DNA of 64,000 bases from assembly GCA_032768795.1 (NCBI GenBank), contig CP136490.1:4278001-4342000 (forward strand). The letters run 5' to 3'. The notes below the pieces were generated by a model that saw only the letters and a program-made list of their open reading frames with translations, was not told where the DNA came from and ran no database searches. Position numbers and translations under genes: made by a program. The DNA is from Tremella fuciformis. Lineage: Eukaryota; Basidiomycota; Tremellomycetes; Tremellales; Tremellaceae. Below, in pieces: positions 32,651 through 44,346 of the stretch; position 1 is the first letter of the stretch; every line of letters starts with the position of its first letter.

Positions 32651-34365
32651 TCATGACACCGCCTCGACACGCCTCGGGACGACAGTTGACACCTTTGGGA
32701 AACCGCCCATTCCGTCGGGGCTGGGCTTCATCACCAGAAACTGCTGAGAATAGCTCAAATGGCCGAGGACCAGACTCTGACGGTGTCAACTTCCTCGCGC
32801 TGTTAACAAACCTGGACCGACCTGATCAATCAGGCTGGACAACACGCAGATGATATCCTCCAACACGATGTCCCCATCCTCCGCTTCTCCTGTCCCGGCG
32901 AATGCCAGCTGGGTTGCCTGCAAGAACACCCAGGTCGGACACCGCCCTCTGGGAGCTTCTGGATGAGACAAATAGTACGCTCTCAAACTGGTCTTCAGCT
33001 AAGAGCCGGGTCAGGCTGTAATGACTGACCTATTCCGGAAAAGAGTTCGCCATACCAGGATCTCTCCCCTCTCATAGAGGATGAGCCATATAGATCGTCG
33101 GCGGTACCATTCCCTCTGTTGCTCCAGCTCTTTGCGCCAGGCCGCGATATTTCCGGTTCGGAAAGCCTGTAAGAGTGGGAAGAATTGAACGAGGTTGTAC
33201 GCTCGTAGCATGCTAGTGGAGGGGAGAATGCCGAGTAGGAGGTTGATAGGGATTAGGCGAAGAAGAATGGCCCTACAGAATCAGCTTAAATTAACTCGAC
33301 TGACTATAGAACTCACCTGTTCTGCTGGTATGACTGCTGCGGACAAGTTCTCCATGCCTTATCGAGCCAGTACCTCGCATTCCGCATCTCAAGTAGAACG
33401 ACTCCCAACCGACCGCGCCAGTAGTAGCTCTGACAGACCTCAGTAGTCTTCACAGCGCGCGAGCGGCTGCTGAGACGCTTGTCTTCCGCGGGCGTGAGGC
33501 TCGAGAAGGTTTTGATGAGCTCGGCAGCTTGTGTATGGAGTTTCCTCTGCCCAGTAAGATAACGCCCAGCCTGGCAAAGAGAGAGCTTGGCTCACAGCCG
33601 CATATATCCTCCACAGTATGTTGGCCAGAGGCCAGATCAGATCTCCCACTACCGCAGGCTGAGAGCTCTGCGCGTACCACTCTGCATCGGGAAAGGAGGT
33701 CGAAGCAATCTGCATACTCCGCTCGATAGTCTGCCGCGTGGTGTCTCGAATGGAGCGAGGAGACCGACTGTCGCGAGGCGGCAGGGTGGAGAGGCTCGCA
33801 GTCTGTACGTCAGCGGGAGAGGTCTTGTGCTGTATGCAGCTCACATATTGAGACACTCGGACTAGCTCCTTAGCCAATGCCAGAATGACGGGGATCAGAT
33901 GGGCATTGACATAGCGTCCGTCCCCAGAAGTAGTGCCGTACAGCTTGTTCGCTTCACTGCATCTCAGCGACGACGCTGAGAACAAGGGCGAACCTCACTT
34001 ATAGAGGCCAACGAGGCGACTAAAGTGCCCGTGAGACTGCTCAAAGTCGCCTGTTGACGACGGAGGCGCCTGTTTGACGTATCCAAGAAGGGCAACAATG
34101 AAAGCCGTAAACCCATCTCGACTATCTGGGCTGATCTGACCGATATACGGTGCCACGCCTGCTGCTGTGAAGGCTTGCAAGGGGATCTGCCGATCAGACC
34201 TGGGTTGAGACGAGTTGGAGCGGGACTTACTGGCGAGAGGGCCGCTTGGGCAGAGGACAGACCATGACCTGACAGTAAAGGCGCGAGAGCCCCGCCGACC
34301 TGGTCTGGCGATCCTGACGCGAATGACGCCGACAGGAATTGAATGTACTGTCCCGGCGAGGACAT
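32651..34365 (-). CDS. CSN12: PCI-domain protein, CSN12/Thp1 type
   Basis: Minus strand, start MSSPGQYIQFLSASFAS at 34365, stop at 32651, with several short introns. The N-terminal half shows PLQAFTAAGVAPYIGQ, ANKLYGTTSGDGRYVNAHLI and DAEWYAQSSQPAVVGDLIWP. The PCI part shows YYWRGRLGVVLLEMRNARYW, LLRLIPINLLLGILPS, YNLVQFFPLLQAFRTGNIAA and RRSIWLILYERGEILVWRT. The winged-helix end shows LEDIICVLSSLIDQ spliced to SLVLGHLSYSQQFLVM. This is the arrangement of Csn12/Pci2/Thp1 proteins, which bind Sem1 and act in mRNA processing, export or the COP9 signalosome. I cannot separate the CSN12 and Thp1 branches with certainty. It converges on the OCH1-like gene, 166 bp apart. Confidence 0.8.
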
Positions 34366-35042
34366 CCTCCTGGTCTGAAACGACTCCCTCTCTCTACGTT
34401 CTATCTATCCATTTGTAGTCATTGACAGATGGTAACACGAAAGGCAGATGTGATCCCACAGTCGAGCGTTGCAATGTGGCAGTGTGGCGGAGGCATGGCG
34501 TGGGTTCGCGCGAACATGCCCCAGATCTGAGAAGCTCACAGCACGCGTGTGACATGCTCTACTACCTTCGCATGGCGCTGCAACTGCTCTCTTTTGAGTC
34601 ATGCGGTGCATACTTTCAGCTGTGCGTTCACAGCTGAGTGATTTATGCTCGTCGTTGAGGCGCGCAGACGATGCCACAAGGGTGAGAGTTCAGTCTCGCC
34701 ATGTCACAAGGAACCGCTCTCATGGGAGTCTCTTGAAGTCAGAACCAAGAGCTTTGCCTGCCGAGACCTTTGGACCTCAAGCTGAGGTGTCGCGAAACGG
34801 ATAGAGGTGTTCGTTGTTCTGTCGAGAGACCTGGGCAACCATACGGCGAGCGCCGCTCAGCTTTGGTGAGCGGAACCAAATTTCGGTCGGGTGGCAACGG
34901 GCCGGGAATTCTCTCGTCGCTTCCACAAATGACATGCATTCAGTCTCAAATTTCTTCATCCACAACATCTCAACCATTGTCCTCGACTGCCTCATGCAGT
35001 CATAGCCTCTCGACGCACCCACGGTAGCACCAGACGATAGGG
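34366..35042. other. Divergent promoter region CSN12 / MDJ1
   Basis: About 680 bp with scattered short frames on both strands and no motif. No RNA gene or repeat is seen. Confidence 0.4.
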
Positions 35043-36823
35043 ATGCCTCCTCGAATCCCCACCAGAGCCCTTTCGGCCCTTCCCGTTGCTCCGAGCGCCG
35101 CTTCCAGCTCTTCCTGTCCACCTCCTCCACGACCCGCATCAGTACCACAACGAGGTCTGCACGCGGGATGCTCAGCCCGGCCCAGCGCCTCGAGACGGCG
35201 AAACCCGTGGCACTTGTCACCGCCAGCCGGCAAGGTGGGATTTCAACCACTGGAAGCCCATGCAATGTGCTAATGAGCTAGCGGTCACTGCATTCTTCTT
35301 CCCCCCGGAATGCCTCTGCCAAAGACCCGTATGACGTGCTCGGGGTGAAGAAGGATTCTAGTGCGTCAGACATCAAGAAAGCCTATTATCAAGTAAAGCT
35401 TAGTATGTGTATCCTGAGTTTTGGCTGATTCGCAGCTCGCAAAGAAGTGGCATCCCGACTCTAGTAAGGAGAAGAACGCCAGCGAAAAGTTCCATGAGAT
35501 CCAAGCCGCCTACGATGTATGCGGGTCCCAGACCAGTCGAGCAAAGCTGACAAGAAGATACTTTCGGACGACAACAAACGCCAGGCATATGACCGCTATG
35601 GCTCTGCTTCAACCCAAGAAGGATTCGACCCAGACGCTTTTGCACGTGGAGGCGCTGGCGGCTTTGGTGGATTCCAGGACTTCGGATCAGCATTTGGAGG
35701 ACGGGCTGGCAACGCAGGCGACTTGTTCTCTTCATTGTTCGGAGGGGCTTTCGGTGGAGGCGGCAGTCCGTTTGGCGCAGGAGGACGTCCTAGAGGACCT
35801 GTTCAGGGCGACGACCTCGAGACGGTGATCAACCTGTCTTTCCTCGAAGCTTGCAACGGTGTCAAACGGAAAATCACGATCACCCCTGTAGTCGATTGCA
35901 AGCCGTGTACCGGATCAGGCCTCAAACCGGGCCAGAAGAGAACTCAGTGTGCGACTTGCAAGGGGACAGGCCAACAGACATTCCAGGTCTCCGGCATGTA
36001 CATGGCCTCGACATGTCAAACATGCGGCGGTCAAGGGTCGACGATACCTCGAGGAGCTAAGTGTGGCGAGTGTGACGGCGTTGGACGAGTCAAGGAGAAG
36101 AGAGAGGTGGAAGTCGACATCCCGGCTGGCGTCGAGGACGGCATGACAGTCCGGGTGCCTGGAGTGGGCGACATGCCAATAGGTGCCAGCGGACCGCCTG
36201 GAAGTCTCCTCGTCCGCGTCAACGTCAAGCCATCGGCAGTGTTTAGGCGGCAAGGAGCGAATCTCTACCACGATGCCAAAGTTCCGCTACACACCGCTCT
36301 GCTGGGAGGGCGGGTGAGAATACCGACGTTGGAGGGCGACGTGGAGGTCCGGGTGCGCGAAGGGACACAGAATGGTGAAGAAGCAGTCTTGAAGGGACGT
36401 GGCGTCAGAACGGTGTACGGACGAGGACGAGAGCGTGGAGATTTGGTCGTTGGATGGAAAATCCAAATACCTCGGTACGTTGACTTGGTGAAAGTGGAGA
36501 TGCCACAGACTGATTGACGCAGATCTCTATCACCCACGCAAAAACGAATCCTGCAAGCTTTCGCGGACGACGTCGAGGGCCGGCCGACTAATATTCACTT
36601 CGACCCGCCGGAGAACGTGTCATCTCCACCGCCTGCATCTGATCCACCACAAGGTAGGTCCTCTGACCCATCCGCCCCTCCTCCCTCCGAGTCACGAGAC
36701 ACGCACTCGCCCTCCGATGCATCGTCCAAGCCTCATGGGCTCGGCGAGTCCGTGGCATCGGCCGTCGGCGGTGCGATCGGCTGGGTGGAGCGGATGCTCG
36801 GCGGCAAGGAGGAGAAGAAATGA
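35043..36823 (+). CDS. MDJ1: Mitochondrial DnaJ (Hsp40) co-chaperone
   Basis: Begins MPPRIPTRALSALPVAPSAA, an Arg/Ser/Ala-rich mitochondrial presequence. Introns fall after PPAGK, after KKAYYQ, after IQAAYD and after IQIP. J domain: DPYDVLGVKKDSSASDIKKA, then the HPD tripeptide in AKKWHPDSS. A Gly/Phe-rich linker follows. The four zinc-finger repeats are CKPCTGSG, CATCKGTG, CQTCGGQG and CGECDGVG. The C-terminal substrate-binding domain follows (DIPAGVEDGMTVRVPGVGD). The protein ends ERMLGGKEEKK. It works with mitochondrial Hsp70 in the matrix. A splice donor at 36653/36654 and an acceptor ending at 36880 would give a different acidic C-terminus ending at 37005; see the findings. Confidence 0.92.
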
Positions 36824-37417
36824 GCCTCTTCTGGTGAGCGTCAGAAAGGGCATGTGTTGACAGGTGTGTTCTTCGTACAGGTACCGACGGCGTTGACGAT
36901 AGCGCCTCCTCGAATGACGACCGGCCGCCGCAAGGTGACTTGGGGGCAAGGACGGAGCCAGTGGCCGAGGAGGAAGAGCCGGAGAAGAAGGCGGCCACGG
37001 GTTGAGACACACGGGATGGACAGGGATGGCGAGGTCGATCAGACGCATTTTACACCCAGCACAGCATACAGTCGCATCGTTGCATGCCCCACTCTTGGGT
37101 CAGACCATCCCCGGCCCCCCATGTTCTGGCTGACCAAGGATCAACTTGGCGCCCGGATCTGAGCTCACTGCGATGTGGCTGACCTTTGCCCACTGAGACA
37201 CTGACGCCTGGCAACATTCTAGAAAGCGCCGCACTCCTTTGACATGTGCTCTTTTGTATCATGACGCACGGAGAGCCCGTTCCTCCTCTTCCTGCTCGTC
37301 AGACATGTGGCGCAGTGGAGCGGAGCGCGTCATGGACTCTTCTGACATTTGCACAAGGATCCTACAGCCGTTGCGGTCCATATTCCCAGAATACCATAGT
37401 GACGCAAGCCATCAGCG
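36824..37417. other. Region after MDJ1, includes a possible alternative last exon
   Basis: 36881-37005 is open in phase with the alternative MDJ1 splice and encodes an acidic peptide (DGVDDSASSNDDRPPQG). The remaining ~400 bp is the promoter of the next gene, with nothing recognisable. Confidence 0.4.
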
Positions 37418-38761
37418 ATGCCAGCGTGTAACCCACAGACCAAGCTCGTAGTAAGGTGGGCTCTGGATCAGCCCGCAATCCTCCCATTTTAGCGCCTTCT
37501 CGCCCAACGCGAATAAGGGTGGAGAGTGCTGACAGCAGCGATACTGCTCACGCGGCCAAGGTCGTCGCTCAAGTCATCATCGGCGCCGTCCAACGTCGCA
37601 CGGAACAAGGTCACAGGCCCGTCTTGGGCTTGTCGGCGGACCATGCCACTCAGCCCGTGTATGCCGAGTTGGCCTCCCGCCACCGAGCCGGAGAGGCGGA
37701 CTTCCAGGTGCGTCGTATGTTGCTGCCCGGCGACACCTGGGCTGAAAGACAGAATGTTGTTTTCTTCAACACAGACGAGCTTGTTGGGCTGCACGCAACC
37801 GACCCGCAGAGCCGCGCGCGGCTCCTGATGCAGCACCGTAAGTCATTACTCCACGGTCGTGGGGCCCTGCTGACTTGCAGTATACTCGCAAGGTGCTCCA
37901 TTTTCACACTCTGGGAAAAGACTACCCGCTGACTCGCAGTTGGCGTCGGCCCCGCCAAGATGTACAGCCCCTTCGGTAAGACCACCAACCAGATCGACAC
38001 GTGCAGATCCTACGACGCCGCCATCGCCCGTGCAGGCGGGCTCGACCTCGTCTTGCTGTACTTAGAACCAAATGGGGCGCTTGGGCTGGTGGGACCCGGC
38101 TCGTCGCCAACGGTGGGCACGAGGATGGTTATCCTGCCCATCGAAGCGAGGGTGGCGATGGTGCGTCACCTTTCACTTGGGGCACGCACGGATCAGAGCT
38201 GAGAGACAGGCAGGGGACTTTCCCTCTTTTGAGAAAGTCCCGACGCATGCGCTATCCATTGGTTTAGCGACAATCATGGCCGCTCGACAGGTCGTGCTGC
38301 TTGCCATAGGGCAAGAGCGGGCAGAGGCGGTGGAAGCGCTCTTGGAGGGCGAAGTGGTCAGCCAGGTCAGCCGTTCCTCGTGCAACCACCTTTCGTGTTA
38401 AGCTGAATCGTATCGTACGTAGTGGCCGTGCTCTCTCCTGCAGAAGCATTCTGCCGTCACGGTAATCTGCGACGACGCGGCAGCCTCGAGCGAGTCCATC
38501 ATACCGGCAGAACACAGTATACAAAGCTTACATGCAGGACTTTATCCTGGTACTCTGCGCCGCCTGGCGACACCCTCGCGCTTGCTCATTCAAGGCGATC
38601 AGCACCCGCATCACGAGGTCAAGCTGGAGGGCTTGGCGAAGGACGTGTTCACGCCGGTGGACACGCCCACGGACGAGATCGATATCGACTTGAGCGACTT
38701 TGTGAAAATAGCGGACGGGGACGGAGAGGGGTACGATGTGGTCGAGGAGATGAAGGTCTGA
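37418..38761 (+). CDS. Glucosamine-6-phosphate isomerase (NagB)-fold protein, probably catalytically dead
   Basis: Multi-exon gene starting MPACNPQTKLVV, joined by an 80-nt intron (37456-37535) to SDTAHAAKVVAQVIIGAV. NagB-like blocks follow in order: VLGLSADHATQPVYAELASR, the strand NVVFFNTDELVGL (Asp of the NMDEY-type motif kept), LYSQVGVGPAKMYSPFG, GGLDLVLLYLEPNGALGLVG, then THALSIGLATIMAARQVVLL and AVTVICDDAAASS. In true deaminases the middle block reads GxGxDGHIAFNEPG with catalytic Asp, His and Glu. Here those positions read N, A and G. An extra acidic C-terminal tail (EIDIDLSDFVKIADGDGEGY) follows. Exons are clean and nothing looks pseudogenised, so a binding or regulatory role is likely. 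The last intron is about 80 nt, longer than most here. Confidence 0.75.
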
Positions 38762-38912
38762 GACGTCCTCTGTGCTTCACATTGCGCCTTACTGAGACCG
38801 GGTCATTGTCATTAGACTGAGTGCTGGACCTATAGATGGGAATTATGTGCATACACCTGATCTAATCAAGCGTGCGGTATGCTTTAATGCAATGTCCAAG
38901 ATACTCGCTCTT

Positions 38913-41383
38913 TTACAACAAGGGCATAGGAGACGGAATTCTCACACCATCTTTCTCCAACCGTTTGAGGCCCTCCTCACCTAGCGACTCCCTCACCATC
39001 CGCATGATGTCCGGCACAGACTTGCGCACCGGACTTCCCTCACCAGAAACTGTCGATGATGGCCTATCTTGGAAAGACAGCAAGTCGTAAAGCGCAGCGA
39101 TCTGATCGGCCTGGAATTCAGCTGGGCCTCAATCTCGTGTAAATAGTCTAACCTTTTGCTCCAATGTGTCGATGACCTCTTTCAGATGCTCGGCCAGGAC
39201 ATGCCGCTTGGCTACATGACTTGCAGGGTCGAGAATTTTGTACTGATCGGCCAGCTCGGAATAGATTCTGAATGTCAGCTACGCTCGTCTCGTGCACGCG
39301 CATGACTCACGCTCGGTAGTGCGCGAAATCAGCCTCAAGTTCTCGTACGACTCTGGTCAGGACTGTCTGTGGCGGCACCTCGCCTTTCCTCTCCACCATG
39401 TTCCGGACGCTCTCAGGTAGATTGAATTTCCTCGACTGAGGCACTACCGGCTCGCCCGAAGAAGGCCCCGCGATATCGATCAGGTTTGGACAAGACGGCA
39501 GGCGAGTGGCCGGCAGGTCAGTTGCAGGGTCAGGTCGGAGGGCGAAGAATTCCGGCTCGTCGTCTTCCCGGATCGAAGGAAACGGTGATGCCGGTCCCTC
39601 TGCTACGCGCGACCTGCGGCGGGAGGAGGTTCGAGAAGGCGGAGTTGGGGAACGCATTTCCTGCAAATCGACGCGCTTGGCTGTTGGTGCCTTTCCGATG
39701 GGTCGCATGGAAGGTTTGGGAGCCGCAGCAACGCGCAGTCCTTCCCGAAACTTGGACGGAGCCGCATTCGTCTCGACTTCGACATCAAGAGCCTGCTGAC
39801 GACGCTCGACGTCTTGCTTTGCCCGTTGTAGATCGAGTTCCCGTGCCAATCTCTCTGCCTCCTCCGCCTCTAAGCGGAGAGTCTTCTCCCCTCTTGCCTT
39901 TTTGCGCGTTTCCAGACCTTCTTCGACGATCCCGCTCAGTCGCTGTATCTCCTTACTCAATCGTTCAACCGCTCGCCGAAGCTCAGACAGCTCGGCTTTT
40001 ACATCTGCATCGTGAGTTGCTCGAGTAGAGGCCGCTGCGGATGCGCCTGTCTGAGCATTGCGAAGTTCCGCGACAAGAGCCTTGTTCTGCTCTAGTTCGA
40101 CCGTGAGACGGGCGAGGTGTGAGCGCAGAGAATTGACGAGATCCTCCAGTGCTGAAAATGAGCGCAGAGCTCCATGAGCTACCGGTCATCTTACCTGTCT
40201 TCTCGCCTATCACATCTCTCAGGCGACGATCACCGCCGTGCCGCGCAGTGTCAACTTCCCCTTTCGCTCTCTCCAGTTCATGCTCCAACTCCCTGACCCT
40301 CCTGCGCGACAAGCTGTTCTCAGTCTCCAGCGCTCGAAGTCTAGCTTGCAGCGTCGCCAGGGTATGTGGGACAGTGCCTAGAACTATCAGCCCACGCCAA
40401 ATCCGCCCTCAAGCAGATAACTTACCGGCTGGATCGCCTCCGATATCTGCGTTCCTGCCAAGAGTGCCATACTCTGCCCCTTTGGCCGGAGTCTCCAACA
40501 ATCCCGTCATCCCTGTGATATCGCCGCCAGCCGGGAGGGGGGCAGACTTGGGACGGACATTCTCCTTGAGCCCCTCTATTCTCCCTTTTGCGCGTCGCGG
40601 GGCAGGTGTGACGATATTATGAGCCGTTGTCTCGCTGAGAGCTCGCCTTGGGGCCGATTTAGCCCGCAGCTCCTTCTCCAGCTTCTGGGCCGCTGCAGTG
40701 AATCCTGAGGTGGGTTCTTCCGAGCTCGAGCGGGACGTCGGAGGGGAAGGCAGTGCGGTCGAGCGGTTCAAGGTGAAGGAGAGGTTATGTGCCGACGTAG
40801 TCAAGGGGGACGGAGATCGAGGGCTGCGCGGCGGCGAGAATGGTGAGGTGGGTCTAGGCGAGATGCGCTAATTGTTAACAAGCGGAGCCGAGTGCATACA
40901 AGGGGGATGTACTCCGCTCATAACCCTTCCGAGCTCACCAACAAGCCTTCCCAGACTACGTTCAGGGTCAAACTCGCTATCGTCATCTTCCTCTCTGTGC
41001 CGCCGGAAGATCCCATCGGCCAGGGTGACCGCCGACACATGATGTCCCGCTGTTGACACCGGCGACTCGCCGTACGTGCCTTTGGCATGGGTGGGGCGTT
41101 GAGCCGCACCAGCTCTGGGTGTGCCGTGCGGGCCTGAACCGGCAAAATGGTGTGCGGCAGCGTCGAGCGAGATGCTTCGTCCTTCCCCTCGGGGATACTC
41201 TACCGAGCCGAGAGAAGACAGGTCGGGCAACGTTTGCGGTCGGGCAGTAGCAGTGGCAGTGGAGATGGAGGTGAGAGTACCGAGGGAGATGGAGGCAAGG
41301 TCGTTGTCGAGTGTATATTCTAGTTGTCGTCGCTCGAGATCGGCATGGGAGAAAGGTATGGGGTTCACTCGGGAAAGCGCCAT
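38913..41383 (-). CDS. Cep57/Ppc89-like spindle-pole coiled-coil protein
   Basis: Minus strand, start MALSRVNPIPFSHADLERRQ at 41383, stop at 38913-38915. The N-terminal ~330 residues are Ser/Pro-rich and probably disordered (RRALSETTAHNIVTPAPRRA). A long coiled coil follows (TLATLQARLRALETENSLSR, LRRAVERLSKEIQRLSGIVE, LRLEAEEAERLARELDLQRA). The C-terminal module TRVVRELEADFAHYRA, spliced to IYSELADQYKILDPASHVAK and then to EHLKEVIDTLEQK and ADQIAALYDLL, resembles the Cep57 microtubule-binding domain. In fission yeast Ppc89 with this domain anchors the septation network at the spindle pole body. The role here is inferred from the domain only. Confidence 0.75.
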
Positions 41384-41694
41384 GGTCGCTCAGATCCCGC
41401 GAGACCACCGTGTCCACAAGACGGCTTTGCCACAATCTTAACAGGTTGGATCAGAGCAGTTCGAATCTACTCCTGTGTTGTTGCACGCAATGTAGAGGAG
41501 AGAGAGCGAGAGAAGAAGTCAGAGAATGAAGATACGATTCTCGTTGAATGACACAGTTGGTTGTTTGCGACGTGACTGACTTGAGAGGGGACGACCAATT
41601 CGGGAGAAAATCAAAAATCAAAACCCAAAAATATTCCTCGCAACCATTCGTCCATAGGCAAAATGCACCGAGAGTCATACTGTATATACAACGT
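41384..41694. other. Intergenic region between two minus-strand genes
   Basis: 311 bp, AT-richer than its surroundings near 41590-41640, with no gene. It holds the promoter of the Cep57-like gene and the 3' end of the sorting nexin gene. Confidence 0.4.
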
Positions 41695-43788
41695 TTACAA
41701 TGGACCCAATAGGTCGCTGGCTTTGGCTTTACCCTTGCCCTTCACATCATATTCTCCTTCTACATTGTCGGGCAACGGAAGAGGGACGTTGGCGGCGTCG
41801 ATTCTGTCGATCTGCGCTCGCAAGCTTCCCAGATTCGGACCATCATCTAGCCTCTCGAGGGACGGAGGAGCTGCTTCTGGTGGGGGTTGATTGGGGTGAG
41901 GCTCAATCTGCTTGATGGCCGCTTGAGCTGCTTGCCATGCCTCAAGGTTCTCCCCCGTCAGCCAGCTAGTAGGATACATTTCAATGGAGCTCACCTGCCT
42001 GCACCATTCCCTATGCACCTTTGCAAGCTGGATCGCGAGCTGCCGCAAATCGGCCACCTTCTGTCTTTGGAAGCGATCGAGATCCGCCTGCAGTGTCATC
42101 GATGCATACTTGAGGTCCTGAGCAGATGCCTGCAGCGAGTCTTCGAGCTGCGAGTCAGCGGTGTTGAAAGCCGGATCGAATTGCTCACTTGGGAGATATT
42201 GTCCCTGGTCTTGCCGATGTTCGCACGTCGCGTGGCTTCCGGGTCCACATCCATCATCCCGCTCAGACTGTGTCGGACCGCAGATAGCAGACCGAATGCC
42301 TGATTGCCTCTGCGACTGGCCCGCTCACGGGCTTCTTGCTCTCGTTCACGTCGGTCCTGATACGTCTCCTGAGGCTCGTCGTCGGGGTTCGTTGATTGAT
42401 GCATCGATCCTCCTCGTTCCAAAGCCTCGTCGAGTCGGCGAGCCTCCTTCTCCGCACTCTCGAGCATGGCAAGTTTGTCTTTCTGCGCGTCCAAAGCTTC
42501 TTGTACGAGCTCATACTGGACATGCTTTTGATGCCGGAACGACAAGCGTTGGCGTATGAGAGTAGCGAACTGGGAATATACATGCAGGGGTTCAGTTGTC
42601 GTCCTCTCCCATGCTTGTAGCTGGCCGTGAGTACTGGGTATGCGAATCCACGATAACCTACCAAGGCTGCGGTAGATAGGTACTCCGCATCAACAGCCTG
42701 TCCCACTTTCTCGATCGCCGTCCCGAGCGTCTCTTGCTCGACAAGACTGAAGCCGTTCCACACCGCTCCTAGCTCAGACATGTCTCCTGCCCTCTCCCCC
42801 CAGCGCTTCACGACCCGCCTGTTGACCTTTTCCATTTGGCCTTGAAAGTGATTCTGGAACTTCTCCGTAAAGACCTCGCTATCGATGAATCGCTGGTCTG
42901 GAGCTTTGAGTGGGTGATTAGGCGAAGGGGTTGGCAAAAGGTGATGTGCGATGTAAGAGGAGTTCTGTCCGTCATCGGTCGGCGATGTCGGAGATGAAGG
43001 TTGAAATGTGGGATTATGGGAGGGTGTGTGAAGAGGATTCTTCGGCAGTTGTGATATCGGCGGTGAGTGCATGACCTCAGACCAGCTGACGCCGTCCTCT
43101 AAAAAGCGATGGAAGACGTGTTCGCCGCCCAAGATAGGATGACGGACCAATCTGCGCAAAAAGTCCTCGAGCATGCGCTTTCGGCGGGCGATGACAGTCG
43201 CGTCCTCCTTGGCTTTCGACTGGCCTTTGACCGCATAGTCGGTCAAAGATTGCTTGCTCGGTATTGGCGGGATGATCAGTACCGGGTACAGGCCCGCCAG
43301 GGCCTGATGCAATTGCAGAAAGGCGGAATATCGGCGACGCGTGGTATGAGACTGTGCGTCAGCCCTTTGGCGCTGCCGCAGACAAGCCAACTCGCTCCAA
43401 GTCGTATCACATAGGTGATATAGCTAGCCTTTCCCCCTTCTGTGGTCTTGAACGCATCGACAATGCTGATCTCCTCGCCCTTGTGGATATCCCGGTCGCG
43501 ATCGCAGCAGAATCCTTCTTTGGCTTTGGGGCCGGTGAATAGACTGCTCAGCTTTGATGCCTGACGAGGCTCTTTCGAAGGGTCCGGAAAGCTGGCGCGG
43601 TGTGTCGGGGGAGGCGAGCCTGATGCCGCCGAGATGAGGGAGGATGATTTGCGCGGAAAGGCACTGGCTGAAGGTGTCGGTGAGCTGATGGTTGGCGGAG
43701 GGAGGGCCGGTGATGGTGATGTCGGACGAGAGGACGGGGTCGCTGCGGGAGAAGGCGAGCTTGAAAAGGGATTTGGAGCGTTGTCCAT
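41695..43788 (-). CDS. PX-domain sorting nexin, Snx41/Atg20 type
   Basis: Minus strand, start MDNAPNPFSSSPSPAATPSS at 43788, stop at 41695-41697. A Ser/Pro-rich N-terminus precedes a PX domain: ISIVDAFKTTEGGKASYITY, HTTRRRYSAFLQLHQALAGL, the PI3P-contact region RKRMLEDFLRRLVRHPIL and the end HRFLEDGVSWSEVMHSPP. The RRY and PPIP (LIIPPIPSKQSLTDYAVKG) signatures match Snx41/Atg20 closely. A BAR-like helical region follows (SFRHQKHVQYELVQEALDAQ, LDRFQRQKVADLRQLAIQLA). An acidic and Pro-rich insert separates the two parts. The family sorts endosomal cargo such as SNAREs and takes part in selective autophagy with Snx4. It has several short introns. Confidence 0.85.
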
Positions 43789-44112
43789 CGTGCCGAGGTG
43801 ATCTGAGATGGACAAGGTCAAGGAGACAGACGTGTATTCGAGGTTGAGCGACGTGAATGCAGCACCGCTTAGCTGGCCGCCCAGCCGATGCAGGCGCCTA
43901 TTTTTGGACAAAGTCCAGCCGGGGGAGAGAAACAGGCGCCTCGTGCCTACCTTGAGCGCCGATCAGACCGAGTGGCCACTTTTCAGCGTAGCTCTTACGG
44001 TGCTGAATTCTGCGGGTGTCCCTGGAACGAAAACGGTAAGTGGGGGGGCCAAATAAAAATTTTCCGGCAGGCTGGGTATAAGGGTGGAGGGGACTTTGAA
44101 TTTTCATCCTCA
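43789..44112. other. Promoter of the sorting nexin and left flank of the Helitron
   Basis: About 320 bp without a gene. The exact Helitron start lies in or just right of this stretch. Confidence 0.4.
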
Positions 44113-44192
44113 TCCCCCTCTCTACTCAAATCTGGCGAAGCCCTGGCAGTTTGACTGTTTATGTGGGGGGATCAAATAAAGAAATTCCGGAG
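44040..44192 (+). repeat. Two related short direct repeats at the Helitron left end
   Basis: GTGGGGGGGCCAAATAAAAA followed by TTTTCCGGCAG (44040-44070), and GTGGGGGGATCAAATAAAGA followed by AATTCCGGAG (44163-44192). A related AAAATTTTCCGGAG sits near the right end at about 50472-50486. These may be subterminal recognition sequences, or show that two elements overlap here. Confidence 0.5.
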
Positions 44193-44346
44193 CACTTAGA
44201 GATTTCAGGCTGCCTGGCTTGCCTTGCACACCTAATCTTCTCACTTCCTATTGCATGCCTAACTTTGGACCCACTGTAAGTCGCCCATTCTTCTGTCATG
44301 CATGCATGGGCTGATGAGTACAGCTGAACTTCTTGCAAGTTGATGC

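Noticed and set aside
44121..44130. TCTCTACTC as the Helitron 5' end
   Set aside because: It resembles the plant Helitron start but is preceded by C, not A, so it does not fit A-T insertion.
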